Made by a program: the position numbers and the translations under genes | Notes under the pieces: generated by a model | What the model was told of the DNA's origin: nothing | Databases searched by the model: none | Seen by the model: only the letters and a program-made list of their open reading frames with translations | Source: Flabesymbios commensalis | Taxonomy: Eukaryota; Annelida; Polychaeta; Terebellida; Flabelligeridae | DNA: 64,000 nucleotides | Reading direction: 5' to 3' | Assembly: GCA_964017125.1 (NCBI GenBank) | Contig: OZ024905.1 | Span: forward strand, 39,350,869 to 39,414,868 | Part shown: positions 44,566 through 54,956 of the stretch, one piece after another | How the letters are laid out: each line of letters opens with the position of its first letter | Position numbering within the stretch: position 1 is the first letter of the stretch

Positions 44566-44946
44566 ATAGTCGGATTCACATTACCCGTGGTGAATGAATT
44601 TCGCCGATTTCTCAGTCAATTCTCAACCAATTTCAATGAAATTTTACACACACTATTTCCCATTCATGTCGTAACTACGCGAAGTTTTAATAAGTATGGA
44701 AGAAGTTAGACCATTTGACATGTAGTAAATAAATACAAATGTTGTCCTCTATAAGCCCATTAGCTTCGTCTCAGAATTTTATTACATGGTCTAACTTCGA
44801 AAATACTTATCAAAATTTTCAGGGTAGTCACGACATGTATGGAAAATAGTGTGTGTGAAATGTCATGAAAATTGGTTGAGAATTGACTGAGAAATCCGCG
44901 AAATTCATTAATCCTGGCTAAATAATTTAATGTGAATCTGACTATA
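44566..44946. mobile_element. 381-bp inverted-repeat MITE
   Basis: The whole element is an imperfect palindrome. ATAGTCGGATTCACATTA faces TAATGTGAATCTGACTAT, and inner arms AGTCAATTCTCAACCAATTT, TTCCCATTCATGTCGT and AGAAGTTAGACCAT each have an inverted partner. The central loop lies around 44720-44765. Flanking TA on both sides could be a TA target duplication, as in Tc1/mariner-type MITEs, but this is weak. Confidence 0.85.
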
Positions 44947-45002
44947 GGGCTTGATCTTGATAGGAATTAAGTAGCACTTAGACAACTATCTGAGAATGAC
45001 AT

Positions 45003-45119
45003 CCCAGCAAGCACGATATACCTGTATACCAACTCTAATGTTGGTCTAATGTTGGTCCACCGTCTACGACGCTGGCCCAACATTAAACCAACATTGAGTG
45101 AATGTTTCATGTTTGCTGG
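45003..45119. mobile_element. Palindromic MITE, family D (well preserved)
   Basis: CCCAGCAAGCACGATATA and then ACTCTAATGTTGGTCTAATG, GTCCACCGTCTACGACGCTG, GCCCAACATTAAACCAACAT and TTTCATGTTTGCTGG. This is a good reference copy for the family. Confidence 0.88.
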
Positions 45120-45255
45120 CATATATATTTCGATGGACTGTTTTAGTTATTTCATCCATTATTTGTGGTAAAAATTAAAATAAAAACATTTTTTCCGCTT
45201 TTCCAATATATAATGATAGCGTGTGTTTGGTGGGCAATAATTATGTCAACCCTTT

Positions 45256-45485
45256 TAACCCTCATGATGCACCAAAGCATCATTTTGCAGCTATAAAGAG
45301 TGACCTAATTCTCTACACCTAAGCGTTTTAAAACGAAAATGTTCATTGAACTGTTTTAATAATGACAATTTTTTTTTCAATTTTCATCTACTTCAATTAA
45401 TCTTCATCCAGTACAAGTCGAGAATTGCGACATCAGTTCACGACTTGTAGTGGATGAAGATTACAACGGTAAATTCAGGGTTAAA
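45256..45485. mobile_element. Family E MITE
   Basis: It starts TTTTAACCCTCATGATGC and ends AAATTCAGGGTTAAAA. A right-hand hairpin has arms ATCTTCATCCAGTACAAGTC and ACTTGTAGTGGATGAAGAT around GAATTGCGACATCAGTTC. Confidence 0.75.
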
Positions 45486-45589
45486 AGGGGTGATTTTGGG
45501 TCCGACTTGGAAAAATGAGAACTATTGGGCATCCACCACATGTGGAATAAATTGACCCGAATAGGGCTTAAATTGAGCACCATTGGGCA

Positions 45590-45798
45590 TCCCTGAAAAC
45601 AGACTTAACTTTCCTACAACCAAGGGTTTTAGAATGAATATTTCCATGAAACTGGTTTACCAATACACGGCAATTTTCTTTAATTTTTCACCCACATCAA
45701 ATCATCTTCATCCACTACAAGTCGGGAATTGCGACAGCAATTCGCGGCTTGTAGTGGATGAAGATGACAATGGTAAACTCAGGCCTGAAAGGGTTAAC
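45590..45798. mobile_element. Family E MITE
   Basis: It has the same hairpin (CATCTTCATCCACTACAAGT / CTTGTAGTGGATGAAGATG) and ends TCAGGCCTGAAAGGGTTAA. It lies about 105 bp from the previous copy in the same orientation. Confidence 0.78.
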
Positions 45799-46475
45799 AC
45801 ACTATACTCATGTTTTATTTAGTCAACACAGTAACAGTTACAAAAACGCTCACACATTCTTCCTGTTTCATTATAGTATTTTGAATGATATCCGATATGT
45901 ACAATTATGCATTTAGGATGATATAAACGTTTTCAATTTATTGAGGCAATATATTGCCATTTAGCTGATATTTTATTGTAGTCATCCATGGACAAAAAAA
46001 TACCAGTCTATAAATGGCATGAGAAAGTAAACCACAGTATTGTTTATCATATTTGAAGAAAGCATCTCTTCTAATATTTGCCATGTTATTATAAGAATGT
46101 CCAAATGGAGGTAGTTTCTAATAAAATAGCAGGCAAACGTCAATTCACAAGTCAATAATAGACGTGATTGGGTCGCTATATATGCATGCAGGCAGTATTT
46201 TGTAGCCATTTAAAACCGATCCAAATTAATTTTAAATTAAATGCCCCTATCCTCTCTGTCCACTCTGTAACAAAGAAACGCCTCTGACAATTTCTTAATT
46301 GATGTACATCATAACGGCGTCCCTTGTCTGATGGCGGACAGGGTGAGAAAGAACGCCCGAGCTTAGTGGACAGTTGTCACATTAATTCTGATTGGACATC
46401 AGCCCTGGTATTAATGACCGGCATAATTTATCTGGACATCTTCTCTGATCACAAGGAACATGAAAGCTCTCCACA
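45799..46475. other. Stretch with no recognisable feature
   Basis: No supported exon or repeat. Confidence 0.45.
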
Positions 46476-46579
46476 CAGCAAACACAAAACATCTACCCAA
46501 TGTTTCACCAATGTTGGGCAAACGTCGTAGACGGTGCTACATTGGTCAACCATTGGGTAGATGTGTCGTGTTTGCTGGG
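46476..46579. mobile_element. Palindromic MITE, family D (intact)
   Basis: ACAGCAAACACAAAACATCT, ACCCAATGTTTCACCAATGT, CAACCATTGGGTAGATGTGT and CGTGTTTGCTGGG; the arms pair over most of their length around the centre AACGTCGTAGACGG. Confidence 0.88.
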
Positions 46580-46990
46580 TAGGCTCATTGGCAATATTAC
46601 AGTTTTAAGTGATGAATTGTTTTTCAAAATTTTCATTACAATTCAAGCTGGAATTGTTCACCCAATTTTCAGCTTCAAATATAAAAAAAAATAATGCCAT
46701 TGTGAAGAGCAATAAATGTTTAAAAAAATGAACGAAAACAGTTCTTATTAATAGTATTATCTACTAGTTTTTTATGGTATTTTCTTCTATTTGAAGCGAT
46801 AAATCGCGTGTGAACATTTCCAGCTTAAATTAGAAGACACGAATGTGAAAAATTCATTTAATAGTTTTATTTTACAAATACAATGATGTATACTAATATA
46901 TAATTGTATAAGCTGATGTATGTAACTGGTTATCAGATAATTTCACTATAGTGTAGTGTTTCATATATATATATATGTTTATAGTGCTCT

Positions 46991-47080
46991 TTAACCCTTT
47001 CACCACCGAAGCCCGTTTTTATGTGCTGAATGCTATGGCATTCAGCACATAAAAACGGGCTTCAGTGGTGAAAGGGTTAA
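46991..47080. mobile_element. 90-bp TTAA-flanked hairpin
   Basis: CCCTTTCACCACCGAAGCCC and GGGCTTCAGTGGTGAAAGGG are the outer parts, and TTTTTATGTGCTGAATGC with its complement the inner parts. The arms are about 40 bp with one mismatch and a 4-base loop TATG. TTAA occurs on both sides. Confidence 0.88.
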
Positions 47081-47166
47081 ACAGTATACGGCAGCTCAAG
47101 GGTTAACCCTCTGTGAGCTGTGCGCATATTACTCCTCACAGATTAATCTCATGCAGAGATGACAAT

Positions 47167-47241
47167 TTACCTCTTTGGATGTGAAAGGGTGTATCTGTCA
47201 CTTTACAAAGTGGCAGATACACCCTTTCATATACAAAGGGA
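47167..47241. mobile_element. Hairpin element with ACAA loop
   Basis: TGAAAGGGTGTATCTGTCAC and GTGGCAGATACACCCTTTCA form the inner arms around TTTACAAA. CCTCTTTGGAT and ATACAAAGGG extend them. The loop and arm design match 50990-51068. Confidence 0.8.
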
Positions 47242-47491
47242 CGATAGGCCTAGGCCTACATGTAGCTGAGACACACTACTAAAAAGTTACTTGTGTAACG
47301 CTAATTCAAGAAATTCAACGACAACTAATTTGTCGCAGAATAATTACTCAATGCATCATTCTACGTCCCCACGATTTTACAATTATCATATGAATAGTTT
47401 ACAGAAATATTTACAGTTATTCAACGTTCGAGGGATGTCATGCACACTTTTAATACTGCCACGTACGGTACTCAGAATATACTATTCAATG

Positions 47492-47718
47492 TCTTAATCC
47501 TCAAAACACTTAGCGCGACTATATCCGTTCTTAATTTGTTTTATTAGGTGATCAAATCACTGCTATTGGGAATGAAATACGTGTTTAAACATCACGATTT
47601 ACCAGTGTGTAGTCTCAAAATAAACAAATATGGATAATTTCAGTTGTGGGTTGCGGTAGCGACAGACAACTTCAAGTGGGGGGATTTAAATTATTTAATT
47701 TAGAGCTCTAAGGTGTAA
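47492..47718. mobile_element. Family C MITE
   Basis: ACTTAGCGCGACTATATCCG, TTTTATTAGGTGATCAAATC, ATTGGGAATGAAAT and GTTTAAACATCACGATTT, then the hairpin CAGTTGTGGGTTGCGGTAG / ACAACTTCAAGTGGG. The termini are eroded. Confidence 0.75.
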
Positions 47719-47934
47719 TGCTGAGGTGATGATATATGCTATGTCTCAGATATAGGCTCTTATTGCTGTTCTTTAAATGCATTGTAATGGGTCTGCAATG
47801 TGTGGGATCTAATTAGCTTGGGCGTTTTAGGAAAAATATAGAAACGTTTTGTCAAGTTTTAAAAATAATAAACCTAAACGTGTCCCTAAATAACCTGCAG
47901 GTAGCTAGCTACCGACAACTACAGTGGTTTACTA

Positions 47935-48190
47935 AAAATGAAATGAAATGAATCGGGCTTGGGTCAGGAGAACCTCCTGGGGATGGTGAAATAAATGAGA
48001 TGACACTGTCCTCCTGGTGGTCTGAGGCCGAGCACGCTACCTCTCGGTCACGGAGGCTCTCCGCAATACTCCGAGTTTTACACGTGGATGGGGAAGAAAC
48101 ATTTTTGTTTCTTTAAACCGCCGAGACCGTGAACCGAACCCCGAACTCTAGCGTGAAAGGCAGCGGTGCTAACCACTACCCTAGGGCCCC
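47935..48190 (-). mobile_element. tRNA-related SINE, minus orientation
   Basis: On the minus strand it shows GAGAGCCTCCGTGACCGAGA, GGTAGCGTGCTCGGCCTC and CATTTATTTCACCATCCCCA. At its 5' side it carries an extra block, GGTTTAAAGAAACAAAAATG, also seen at 51280-51340 and 5300-5330, which may be part of the full-length element. Confidence 0.72.
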
Positions 48191-48741
48191 CGCCCACAGT
48201 GGTTTACTACTGATCCAGCAAGCTGGGCCAGCATCGCGTGGGAGTATTTTTGCTCGGCATCATTCAATTAAATTTGTGAAGCCGCGGCTCGTCTCCTTAT
48301 CTCCCAAATCAACAATAAGCCTAGTATGGGATCCAACTTTGTACTAATTTTGTAGAAAAATGCTCCGAAAGTGAAATAAATATCTTGCTTGAGGCATAGT
48401 ATGAAATAAATGATATAGGCCTATTGCAGAAAAGAGGTGAAATAAATTTGTCCAGTTCAAAAACTCCAGCACCCACCTCCACCCTGGTAATTAAATGGCC
48501 TTGTTGTCGCTCCTTGTTAAAACATGATAGAGATCATGACAACATTGATCAGGCTCCCACCTGGTGAGTGTATATTAACTGTATCAGGTGTGCTTTACAC
48601 CTGGTGACTGATCACCCTGATCATGTGACCAGTCACCTGGTCGTCATGTAAACAATACTAACGTTATAGCTGTCAGCTTATACCATAAGATAGCAGAAAT
48701 CAAGGCGAAATTTTCTCCTTCCTACATATCTTATCATCATA

Positions 48742-48960
48742 ATGGCAGGGGCAAAGACATTCGTGGAGGATAAGATACGCCAGAGGAAGGTGATGATGTT
48801 CACTAAGCGAGGTTTGGCCGAGTGTGAGAGAGCGAAGGGTATACTGGACACATACAAGATGCCTCGAGACGTGTACGAGGTGTGTGAGATAGACAGCCGG
48901 CAAGACTGTACACAGATAGAAAACTACTTCCAAATCATCTGCCTCACAGATAACAGATAT
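48742..48960 (+). CDS. Glutaredoxin-like exon 1
   Basis: It encodes 73 residues from MAGAKTFVEDKI to IICLTDNRY, with donor GTAAGA. The frame stays open for 25 more codons into the intron before a stop at 49036, so intron retention would give a protein lacking the cis-Pro half. Confidence 0.92.
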
Positions 48961-51844
48961 GTAAGATATTGTAGCACCTTAGAACAGCAAAGGGTTATCT
49001 GCCACAAGTGGCAAATAAACCCTTGCTCTTCTAGGTGACAAAATATGTCGCAATATTGTACTGTGTTTAAATAAGTGTTGAAAACACGCAGGCATATCGG
49101 TGTAATTAAATGTGTATACACGGATATTGAAATAGTTCAATCGATTTTAGATATATTGAAAATCATTACATAATTGTCAATGTATTTTTGGTTCTCAGAA
49201 TTGTATTCAATAGTTTGTCATCTCGGGTCATTTATTTATTTGGTTTTATTTTTTAGTTTATGTCCAAAAATTAGGAAAATATATTTAGTAGTAGGGCCTA
49301 GTAAAGTTATAATAGTTGATTACACTGCCCAACGCTTATTATGCAATGTGATTAATCCGAGTCGGATTCGAATCCTGTATGATGTATCTCAAGTTGTAGT
49401 TTGTGGCTTCATGGGAATTTCCTTATGGTCATATTAATTAGTCCAATCACCGAAAGAGTGTTTGAACACCACAGTTAATTATTGTTTTTTTCAAAGCAAA
49501 GAAATTATGTTGATCGTACCGAGCGTAAGCCCGGTAGGCATACCGATTGTATAGTTGAGTAAAGATAATTATTTTATAAGATGTGTCAGATTTGTAATTT
49601 CTCAAACATTCGTATTCTAAAGAAACCGATCTAGTTTGAAATAAACATATCAACCTATGTTAACGACTCGCACAGTTTCTTTGACAAATGATAACAGTAA
49701 TTTGCATGTGAGCTGGATGTGACTATTATATATTAGGGGGCCCAACCCTTAAAGTGCTGAGTAATCTTATTTATATTTCCACCTACTTGAAGTGGTTAAA
49801 ATTGCCTGCTTGAAAAATCTGCGATCGCGGGTTAGTTCCCCACTCCGACCTTAAGTTTCATAGAAACCAAACGTCTCTTCTCCGCTCACTCATAAAGATT
49901 CATTATTATGGGGAGCCTCCGTGACCGAGAGGTACTATAGCGTTCTTGGCCTCAGGAAGTTCTTCAGGCCTAGTTATATGTGCACAAAAGTGGCCTAAAA
50001 TACCGAACATTTCATTCATTTTTACCACGACAAGCAACTTCACGTGGGTGAAAATTGGTCATATTTATTTAATGTGAGCCCAAACATTTGCCAATCTTTA
50101 TGTTTAAGTGCACATGTAGGATCCCTACTTCGTTATTTTAATGTGGCAGTTATCCCCAGCCTCCCGAACGCGAGAGTCTGCGGACGACTGCCTCGTTTCG
50201 GTACTTTGGTGCCGAGCGCAGAGGGCCGAAGCCCATGCGGCCTTGGTACTTTTCCCGCACTTCAGAAATTACGCTCAGCGACTGCGGACGTGCCGCAGGT
50301 CGCTCTCTCTGAGTCAAGTTGGACGTGTCGTGCGTGGGGTTGTACGTTGCTGTTACCAAATGTCTAGACAAATAAACATGACAAGCGGAAGAAGAGTTTT
50401 GCGATTCACTTAGAACCGTCGATTCGACGGGAAGAGGAAGTTTACGTTATAATGGAGAATGTTGGGCAGTTTCTCTCGTTCACCCTTACAAGCCCATACT
50501 GGTGACCCTAACGGTCACTTACTGGTATCTCCGGCGCGATGGACTACCCCATATTCCCATACACATGTTATTCCAAAAAAAACCGATTTAGTTTGCTAAT
50601 AAAATAGATTGAAAACGACTATAGTCGTGATTATTCCTTAACCCTTACAGCCCGGGGATCGACTTTAGTCGTCAGAATCTGACGTCTGTAGACGTCAGAT
50701 TATGACGTCTAAAGCCGATCCCCGCACTGTAAGAGTAACAATATGTCTAATAGCCGTAGACCCATAACATAGGTATTCAAATGAATCGGAAAGAGCTGAA
50801 TAAGACATTTATGATGATATCAAATTGAAATAAACCCTTTGATCCCCAAGGTTTTTATAAAAAAAATTCAGCGCTTCAAGGGTTAAAGGGCTAACACATC
50901 AAGCTCAATTATGTCGGATTTATGCACCACATGGCATATTTTGAACACAATTCATTGAGCAAGGATGCCTTCAACTTTCAGTCGATCCGTCCCCTTGGGG
51001 TTAGAAGGTGTTAAACTGCCACTTTACAAAGTAGCAGTTTAGCACCTTTTAACTCCAAGAGGACAATATTATACTTGGGTATTACATAAAATAAGTAATT
51101 TTCATTACCTAGAGGTATACCTAACGAGTTGAATGTTACTGAGGATGGTGAGATGAATCAGATGACACTGTCCTCCAGACACAGGAGTGGACATTTGTAC
51201 TCTTATGGCGTTCTGAGACCGAGAACGCTATCTCTTGATCACAAAGCCTCTCAAAAATAGTAAATCTCCATGAGAGAGCGGGGAAGTAACATTGATTTGT
51301 TTCTTTCAAGACTGAATGCCAGTCATATAAATGAGCGATGAGGAACCCGCGATCCCCGACTTTTTACCCAAAAAACATTTTGTTATACAAATGTTTTGTG
51401 TTTGCTTGGTAACCAGACACATTACACCACACCATACCATACCAGGGCCCCCGCCATGACACCAAATATAGTCTTGCCAGCATAAGGGTTAACACTTGCA
51501 GCGCCCCTAATGCAGCGCATCTAATACACATCTCAATGTGAATGGGGGGATGATAAGAGCTGTCTGGGTATCAAGAAAGTCGATTTGTGAGGGGAAATAA
51601 TATATTTCCGTATTTCCAACAGATGACCTTCAATACATAGATTTCAGTTTAAGTGCTAACTGTAGGCCTATATAGGGTGACATTTTTTGTACGACATTCA
51701 TCGTGTTTCTTTCCTCCTTTCCAGGTGCCTCGACTGTTTGTTGACAGAGAATATGTGGGTGGAGAGATAGACATACCAAGACTGGAGGAATCTGGTGAAC
51801 TCAGAAAAATACTATCTACAGCCGGTGCTTTTCACGAGAGCTGA
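48742..51844 (+). CDS. Glutaredoxin-like protein with LAEC in place of CPYC (spliced gene)
   Basis: Two exons (48742-48960, 51725-51844; both phase 0) give 112 residues, close to the about 106 of classical Grx1. The fold markers align in order: FVEDKIRQRKVMMFTKR (residues 7-23) with FVNCKIQPGKVVVFIKP of human GLRX, then the active-site position, ERAKGIL, YVPRLFVDREYVGG (cis-Pro and GG turn, residues 73-86) and ESGELRKIL. Classical glutaredoxins reduce glutathione-mixed disulfides through the first Cys of CPYC. Here the site is L25-A-E-C28, so the nucleophile is absent and only the resolving Cys remains; TVP is YVP and the extra Cys of GGC is gone. Catalysis of the usual kind is therefore unlikely (inference). 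Start context is ATAATGG. The reading frame is otherwise intact, so I do not call it a pseudogene. Confidence 0.92.
48966..49056. mobile_element. Hairpin element directly after the exon 1 donor
   Basis: ATATTGTAGCACCTTAGAAC, AGCAAAGGGTTATCTGCCAC and then GTGGCAAATAAACCCTTGCT, CTTCTAGGTGACAAAATATG form an imperfect palindrome. Its left edge is 5 nt inside the intron. Confidence 0.75.
49862..50020 (+). mobile_element. tRNA-related SINE, plus orientation, shortened
   Basis: TATGGGGAGCCTCCGTGACC, GAGAGGTACTATAGCGTTCT and TATATGTGCACAAAAGTGGC. The B-box region is deleted compared with 10680-10890. Confidence 0.7.
50040..50560. other. GC-richer stretch in the glutaredoxin intron, unassigned
   Basis: 50150-50350 is clearly richer in G and C than its surroundings and carries open frames in three registers on both strands (73-107 codons), none with a recognisable domain. 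The word ACTGGTGACCC near 50497 recalls primer-binding regions of LTR elements, so a fossil LTR-element end is possible. I see no coding part. Confidence 0.3.
50638..50886. mobile_element. TTAA-flanked MITE, family A
   Basis: TTAACCCTTACAGCCCGGGG to TTCAGCGCTTCAAGGGTTAA, with the palindromic module TCTGACGTCTGTAGACGTCA on the left. Confidence 0.88.
50990..51068. mobile_element. Hairpin element with ACAA loop
   Basis: GGTGTTAAACTGCCACTTT and AAAGTAGCAGTTTAGCACC form the arms around ACAA. The outer parts are CCCCTTGGGGTTA and TAACTCCAAGAGG. Confidence 0.82.
51110..51370 (-). mobile_element. tRNA-related SINE, minus orientation
   Basis: On the minus strand it reads GAGAGGCTTTGTGATCAAGA, GATAGCGTTCTCGGTCTCAG and TTCATCTCACCATCCTCAG. 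It lies in the glutaredoxin intron, 350 bp before exon 2. Confidence 0.7.
51725..51844 (+). CDS. Glutaredoxin-like exon 2
   Basis: The acceptor is CTTTCCTCCTTTCCAG, a strong pyrimidine tract. It encodes VPRLFVDREYVGGEIDIPRL and EESGELRKILSTAGAFHES, then TGA. The VP start supplies the conserved cis-proline that follows the splice junction. Confidence 0.93.
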   Translation: MPRLFVDREYVGGEIDIPRLEESGELRKILSTAGAFHES

Positions 51845-51894
51845 ACATTATCCTGTAAATACACTCGCTGTGTGTTTAAAAGTGACTGTTGCTC

Positions 51895-51900
51895 ATTAAA
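51895..51900 (+). promoter_or_regulatory. Candidate polyadenylation signal ATTAAA
   Basis: ATTAAA lies 50 nt after the glutaredoxin stop, followed by TGTCTG and a T-rich stretch (TTTTTTATTATGTTT). It is the first such signal after the stop, and the common variant of AATAAA. Confidence 0.6.
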
Positions 51901-52104
51901 TGTCTGACAAGACATTTTTTATTATGTTTAATCATGGTTGGTTGTGAATAGAAAATTATGTGGCTCACATTGAAGCCATTTACCATGAGCTGTGTTGTCT
52001 AATTATAATCTGAGGTAGTCCTACATCTCTGAAAGCTGGTGATTCTGATGGATTGGTGATTCTGAAGGGCAAGGGACGCCACTCCCTTCCAGTATTCTAG
52101 TTTC

Positions 52105-52335
52105 TTAACCTTTTCACTACCATACATGACGGAAATTTCCGTCGTCATTCGTCAATGAACGTAACCATAAAATGACACAAATTTTCGTCAAATATATACT
52201 ACATTTATGTATTTTTCGTCATTTGAAGCTGGAAATTGCGTTAGCAATTCCAGCTTCAAATGACGAAAAATAGAACTCCTACACCAGTATATCTGGATCC
52301 TGGCATGCACTCCGGCCTGAAAGTCAAAGGGTTAA
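52105..52335. mobile_element. TTAA-flanked MITE with long hairpin
   Basis: It starts TTAACCTTTTCACTACCA and ends GAAAGTCAAAGGGTTAA. The hairpin at 52205-52270 (TATTTTTCGTCATTTGAAGC / GCTTCAAATGACGAAAAATA) has about 30-bp perfect arms. Confidence 0.85.
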
Positions 52336-52617
52336 TGACCTGTAAATGCATGAAACATGAACAATAATATCAACCGAAAGGCTGCCATAACTAGAAAGGG
52401 GTTGGGTAGAAAACTGAATCCCATGGACCAAACAAGGACATTTTAATCACAATTACAGTGTTCCAGGACAATCAGGAAAAAATGCATTATTCCAGGACTT
52501 TTCCAGGACAGCTATTATTCCCCAGGACGTGTGGGAACCCTGCAAGGCGACGAGCAGATCTAGCCAGATACACTGTATTATAGAACTCGTTGGTTGATGC
52601 AGGCTTTCACCTGGAAA

Positions 52618-52858
52618 CGACGTTGACCCAATGTTGATTTAATACTGGCCCGCCATGGTTTAGTTAGCTCTTTCCGCGTCATTTAAATATCTTTGTTATG
52701 GCTCTAAGGCCATTAAAAATATTTTTTATTTCTTTCATCGCCGGGATCGACTTCAGACATCAGAATATGACGTCTACAGACGTTAGATTCTGATGTCTAA
52801 AGTCGATCCCCGCACTGTAAGGGTTAATCTACATCGGCTCAACGTCTCGTGTTTGTTG
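52618..52858. mobile_element. Family D MITE split by a family A MITE
   Basis: D arms at 52618-52656 (GACGTTGACCCAATGTTGAT) and 52829-52858 (GGCTCAACGTCTCGTGTTTG) are separated by a 5'-shortened family A copy (52655-52828) ending CCCCGCACTGTAAGGGTTAA. Confidence 0.75.
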
Positions 52859-52942
52859 TGACTCGGGTACCCGAGTCGTACCTGGTATGACTGGGCCGCC
52901 TAACTCATTTACCGCCCGAAGGATGTCATCAGGGTACCCGAG

Positions 52943-53032
52943 ACGTAGACCCAGTGCTGATACAATGCTGGCCCATCGTCTGCGACGATGGCCCAACGTT
53001 ATACCAACAATGGGTCAACGTATGGGTTTTGC
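52943..53032. mobile_element. Family D MITE (termini eroded)
   Basis: GACCCAGTGCTGATACAATG, CTGGCCCATCGTCTGCGACG, ATGGCCCAACGTTATACCAA and CAATGGGTCAACGTATG. Confidence 0.75.
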
Positions 53033-53435
53033 TATGTTAGCTGTTGTATACTGGTCAGCTGTCTATACTGGATATTATTTGCGTAAGTAAAGGACATAAA
53101 TAATAGATGGACGTATTTATTTGACTTTCAAACATAAAAAATAAGGAATACCGTTAGCCAGGTTAATGAGGCTCTATAAAAAAATATGGAGTGATTACTG
53201 GATTAAATAACGAATGTTAACATATCTGAAGAATAATCACTTACAGCTCTATTCTGTTAAACTCAATGACCTCGGCCTCCTTTGTTTTCACCGAGCTGGC
53301 TAATACAATAAAGTATGGGGGGAGGGGGTCTTATATAACCTTGTTTTCACCGAGTGACGTCACTGCGTTTCACAGAATATGGGTTGTGGTACTAGTGGTT
53401 TTACATAATTTTGTTCTTCCACTTCTTCAGTGATC

Positions 53436-53661
53436 TTTAACTCTTCCACCGCTAATCACGAATATAGTCGTTTTTAATCCAACGTTATTTCATCAGCATA
53501 TTAAATCACTTTTATTTGGAATGAAATGTGTCTTTAAACATCAAAATGCAAACGTTTTGTCTCAGGTTTGAGAAAAATGAGTAATTTTCACCCACTTGAA
53601 GTTGTGGGTCGCGGTAGCGAGACACAACTTCAAGAGGGTGAAAATTTAAATCAGACAACTA
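53436..53661. mobile_element. Family C MITE
   Basis: TTTAACTCTTCCACCGCTAA, TATAGTCGTTTTTAATCCAA, GTCTTTAAACATCAAAAT and the hairpin CACCCACTTGAAGTTGTGGG / ACACAACTTCAAGAGGGTG around TCGCGGTAGCGAG. Confidence 0.8.
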
Positions 53662-53738
53662 AGCCACCCGGGTATTCTGCTTAGAACTCTTTTCCATCCA
53701 CCTTGAGGTGTGTGCATCGTTCTACGATTACCATCTGT

Positions 53739-54180
53739 AGGTGAATGGAAATGTTCTATTTTATAAAATACGTGAGTGGAAATGTTCTATTTTATAAAAT
53801 ACGTGAGTGGAAATGCTCTATTTTATAAAATATGTGAATTGAAATGTTCTATTTTATCAAATAAGTGAATGGAAATGTTCTGTTTTATAAAATAGGTGAA
53901 TGTATATATTTCTATTTTATAAAATACGTGAATGGAAACGTTCTATTTTATAAATCATGTGAGCGGAAGTGTTCTATTTTATAAATGACCTGAATGAAAA
54001 GTAATATTTTTTATAAAATAAGTGAATGGAAATGTTATATTTTTATAAATTACGTGGATGGAAATGTTCTATTTTTATAAATTACGTGAATGGAAATGTT
54101 CTATTTTATTAGGTACGTGAATGGAAATGTTCTATTTTATAAAATACGTGAACGGAAATGTTCTAGATTATAAAATATGC
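53739..54180 (+). repeat. 31-bp minisatellite, about 14 copies
   Basis: The unit is GTGAATGGAAATGTTCTATT followed by TTATAAAATAC. Units differ by 1-3 substitutions and occasional indels. Confidence 0.93.
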
Positions 54181-54286
54181 AAGCTAACAAATCAAACGAA
54201 TTAAACGTCAGAACGAGCTTCGGAATTCCCACAATTTTTTTTATTTATTTTTTTTAAACGTTTGTTTATACTCATGTTAACGCTAA

Positions 54287-54532
54287 GCTCGGGTTTGGTG
54301 AAACCCATTTTGTGGCCAAAAACAATTTAAATTTTAACCCACTTGAAGTTGTGTCTCGCTACCCTGACCCATAACTTCAAGTGAGTAAAAATTACTCACA
54401 TTTTTGTATGAATCAAAACACATACCAATCTGCCGATTCTAATGTTCATGTGTCCTTCAAATTCTTCTTTTTTGGAGGTCCAATCAAAAGGCTAAAAACG
54501 GCTATAAACGTCATTAGCACCTTAAGGGTTAA
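54287..54532. mobile_element. TTAA-flanked MITE of the B/C group
   Basis: It begins TTAACGCTAAGCTCGGG and ends TTAGCACCTTAAGGGTTAA. The hairpin uses CCCACTTGAAGTTGTGTCTC and CATAACTTCAAGTGAG. The right half includes AAAGGCTAAAAACGGCTATA. Confidence 0.7.
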
Positions 54533-54580
54533 TTCACTTAGTGAACTAAAAGAAGAGGTATTTCTCTGGTATTTAAAATG

Positions 54581-54775
54581 TTAACCCTTTAAGTGCTCAT
54601 CACGTCTATAGCCGCTTTTAGCCTTTTTATGTTGCCTTCAAACCAAACAAAATTGAAGGGGAAATGATCATTAAATTTACCAGACTGACTAAAGTTGCGA
54701 CTTTAATTGCCTCTATTTCAGTAATTTTTCTCGAAGTTGTTGGTCGCGGTAGCGGGACACAATTCAAATGCTTTT
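54581..54775. mobile_element. Partial MITE, inverted relative to 54287-54532
   Basis: TTAACCCTTTAAGTGCTCAT, TATAGCCGCTTTTAGCCTTT and then GAAGTTGTTGGTCGCGGTAG. The far end is lost. It lies 48 bp from the previous copy. Confidence 0.7.
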
Positions 54776-54956
54776 TCGTTCAGCTGGTGTGAGACGATAT
54801 GCAAACGATGTTCATTATTTTGAGTGCGATATGGGAAAATGCAGCCGATGGATGAGGTGTGAGGCTTTAAGCGGACCCATGACTCATTGGACATGTGCTG
54901 TATTTCCCCATATCTCACACGATCAAGTCACACATGACAAAACCTTCATACATTGC

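Noticed and set aside
50040-50560. Protein-coding exon or LTR-element end
   Set aside because: Open frames in several registers lack any domain. The ACTGGTGACCC word alone is too little to name an LTR element, and no internal coding part follows.
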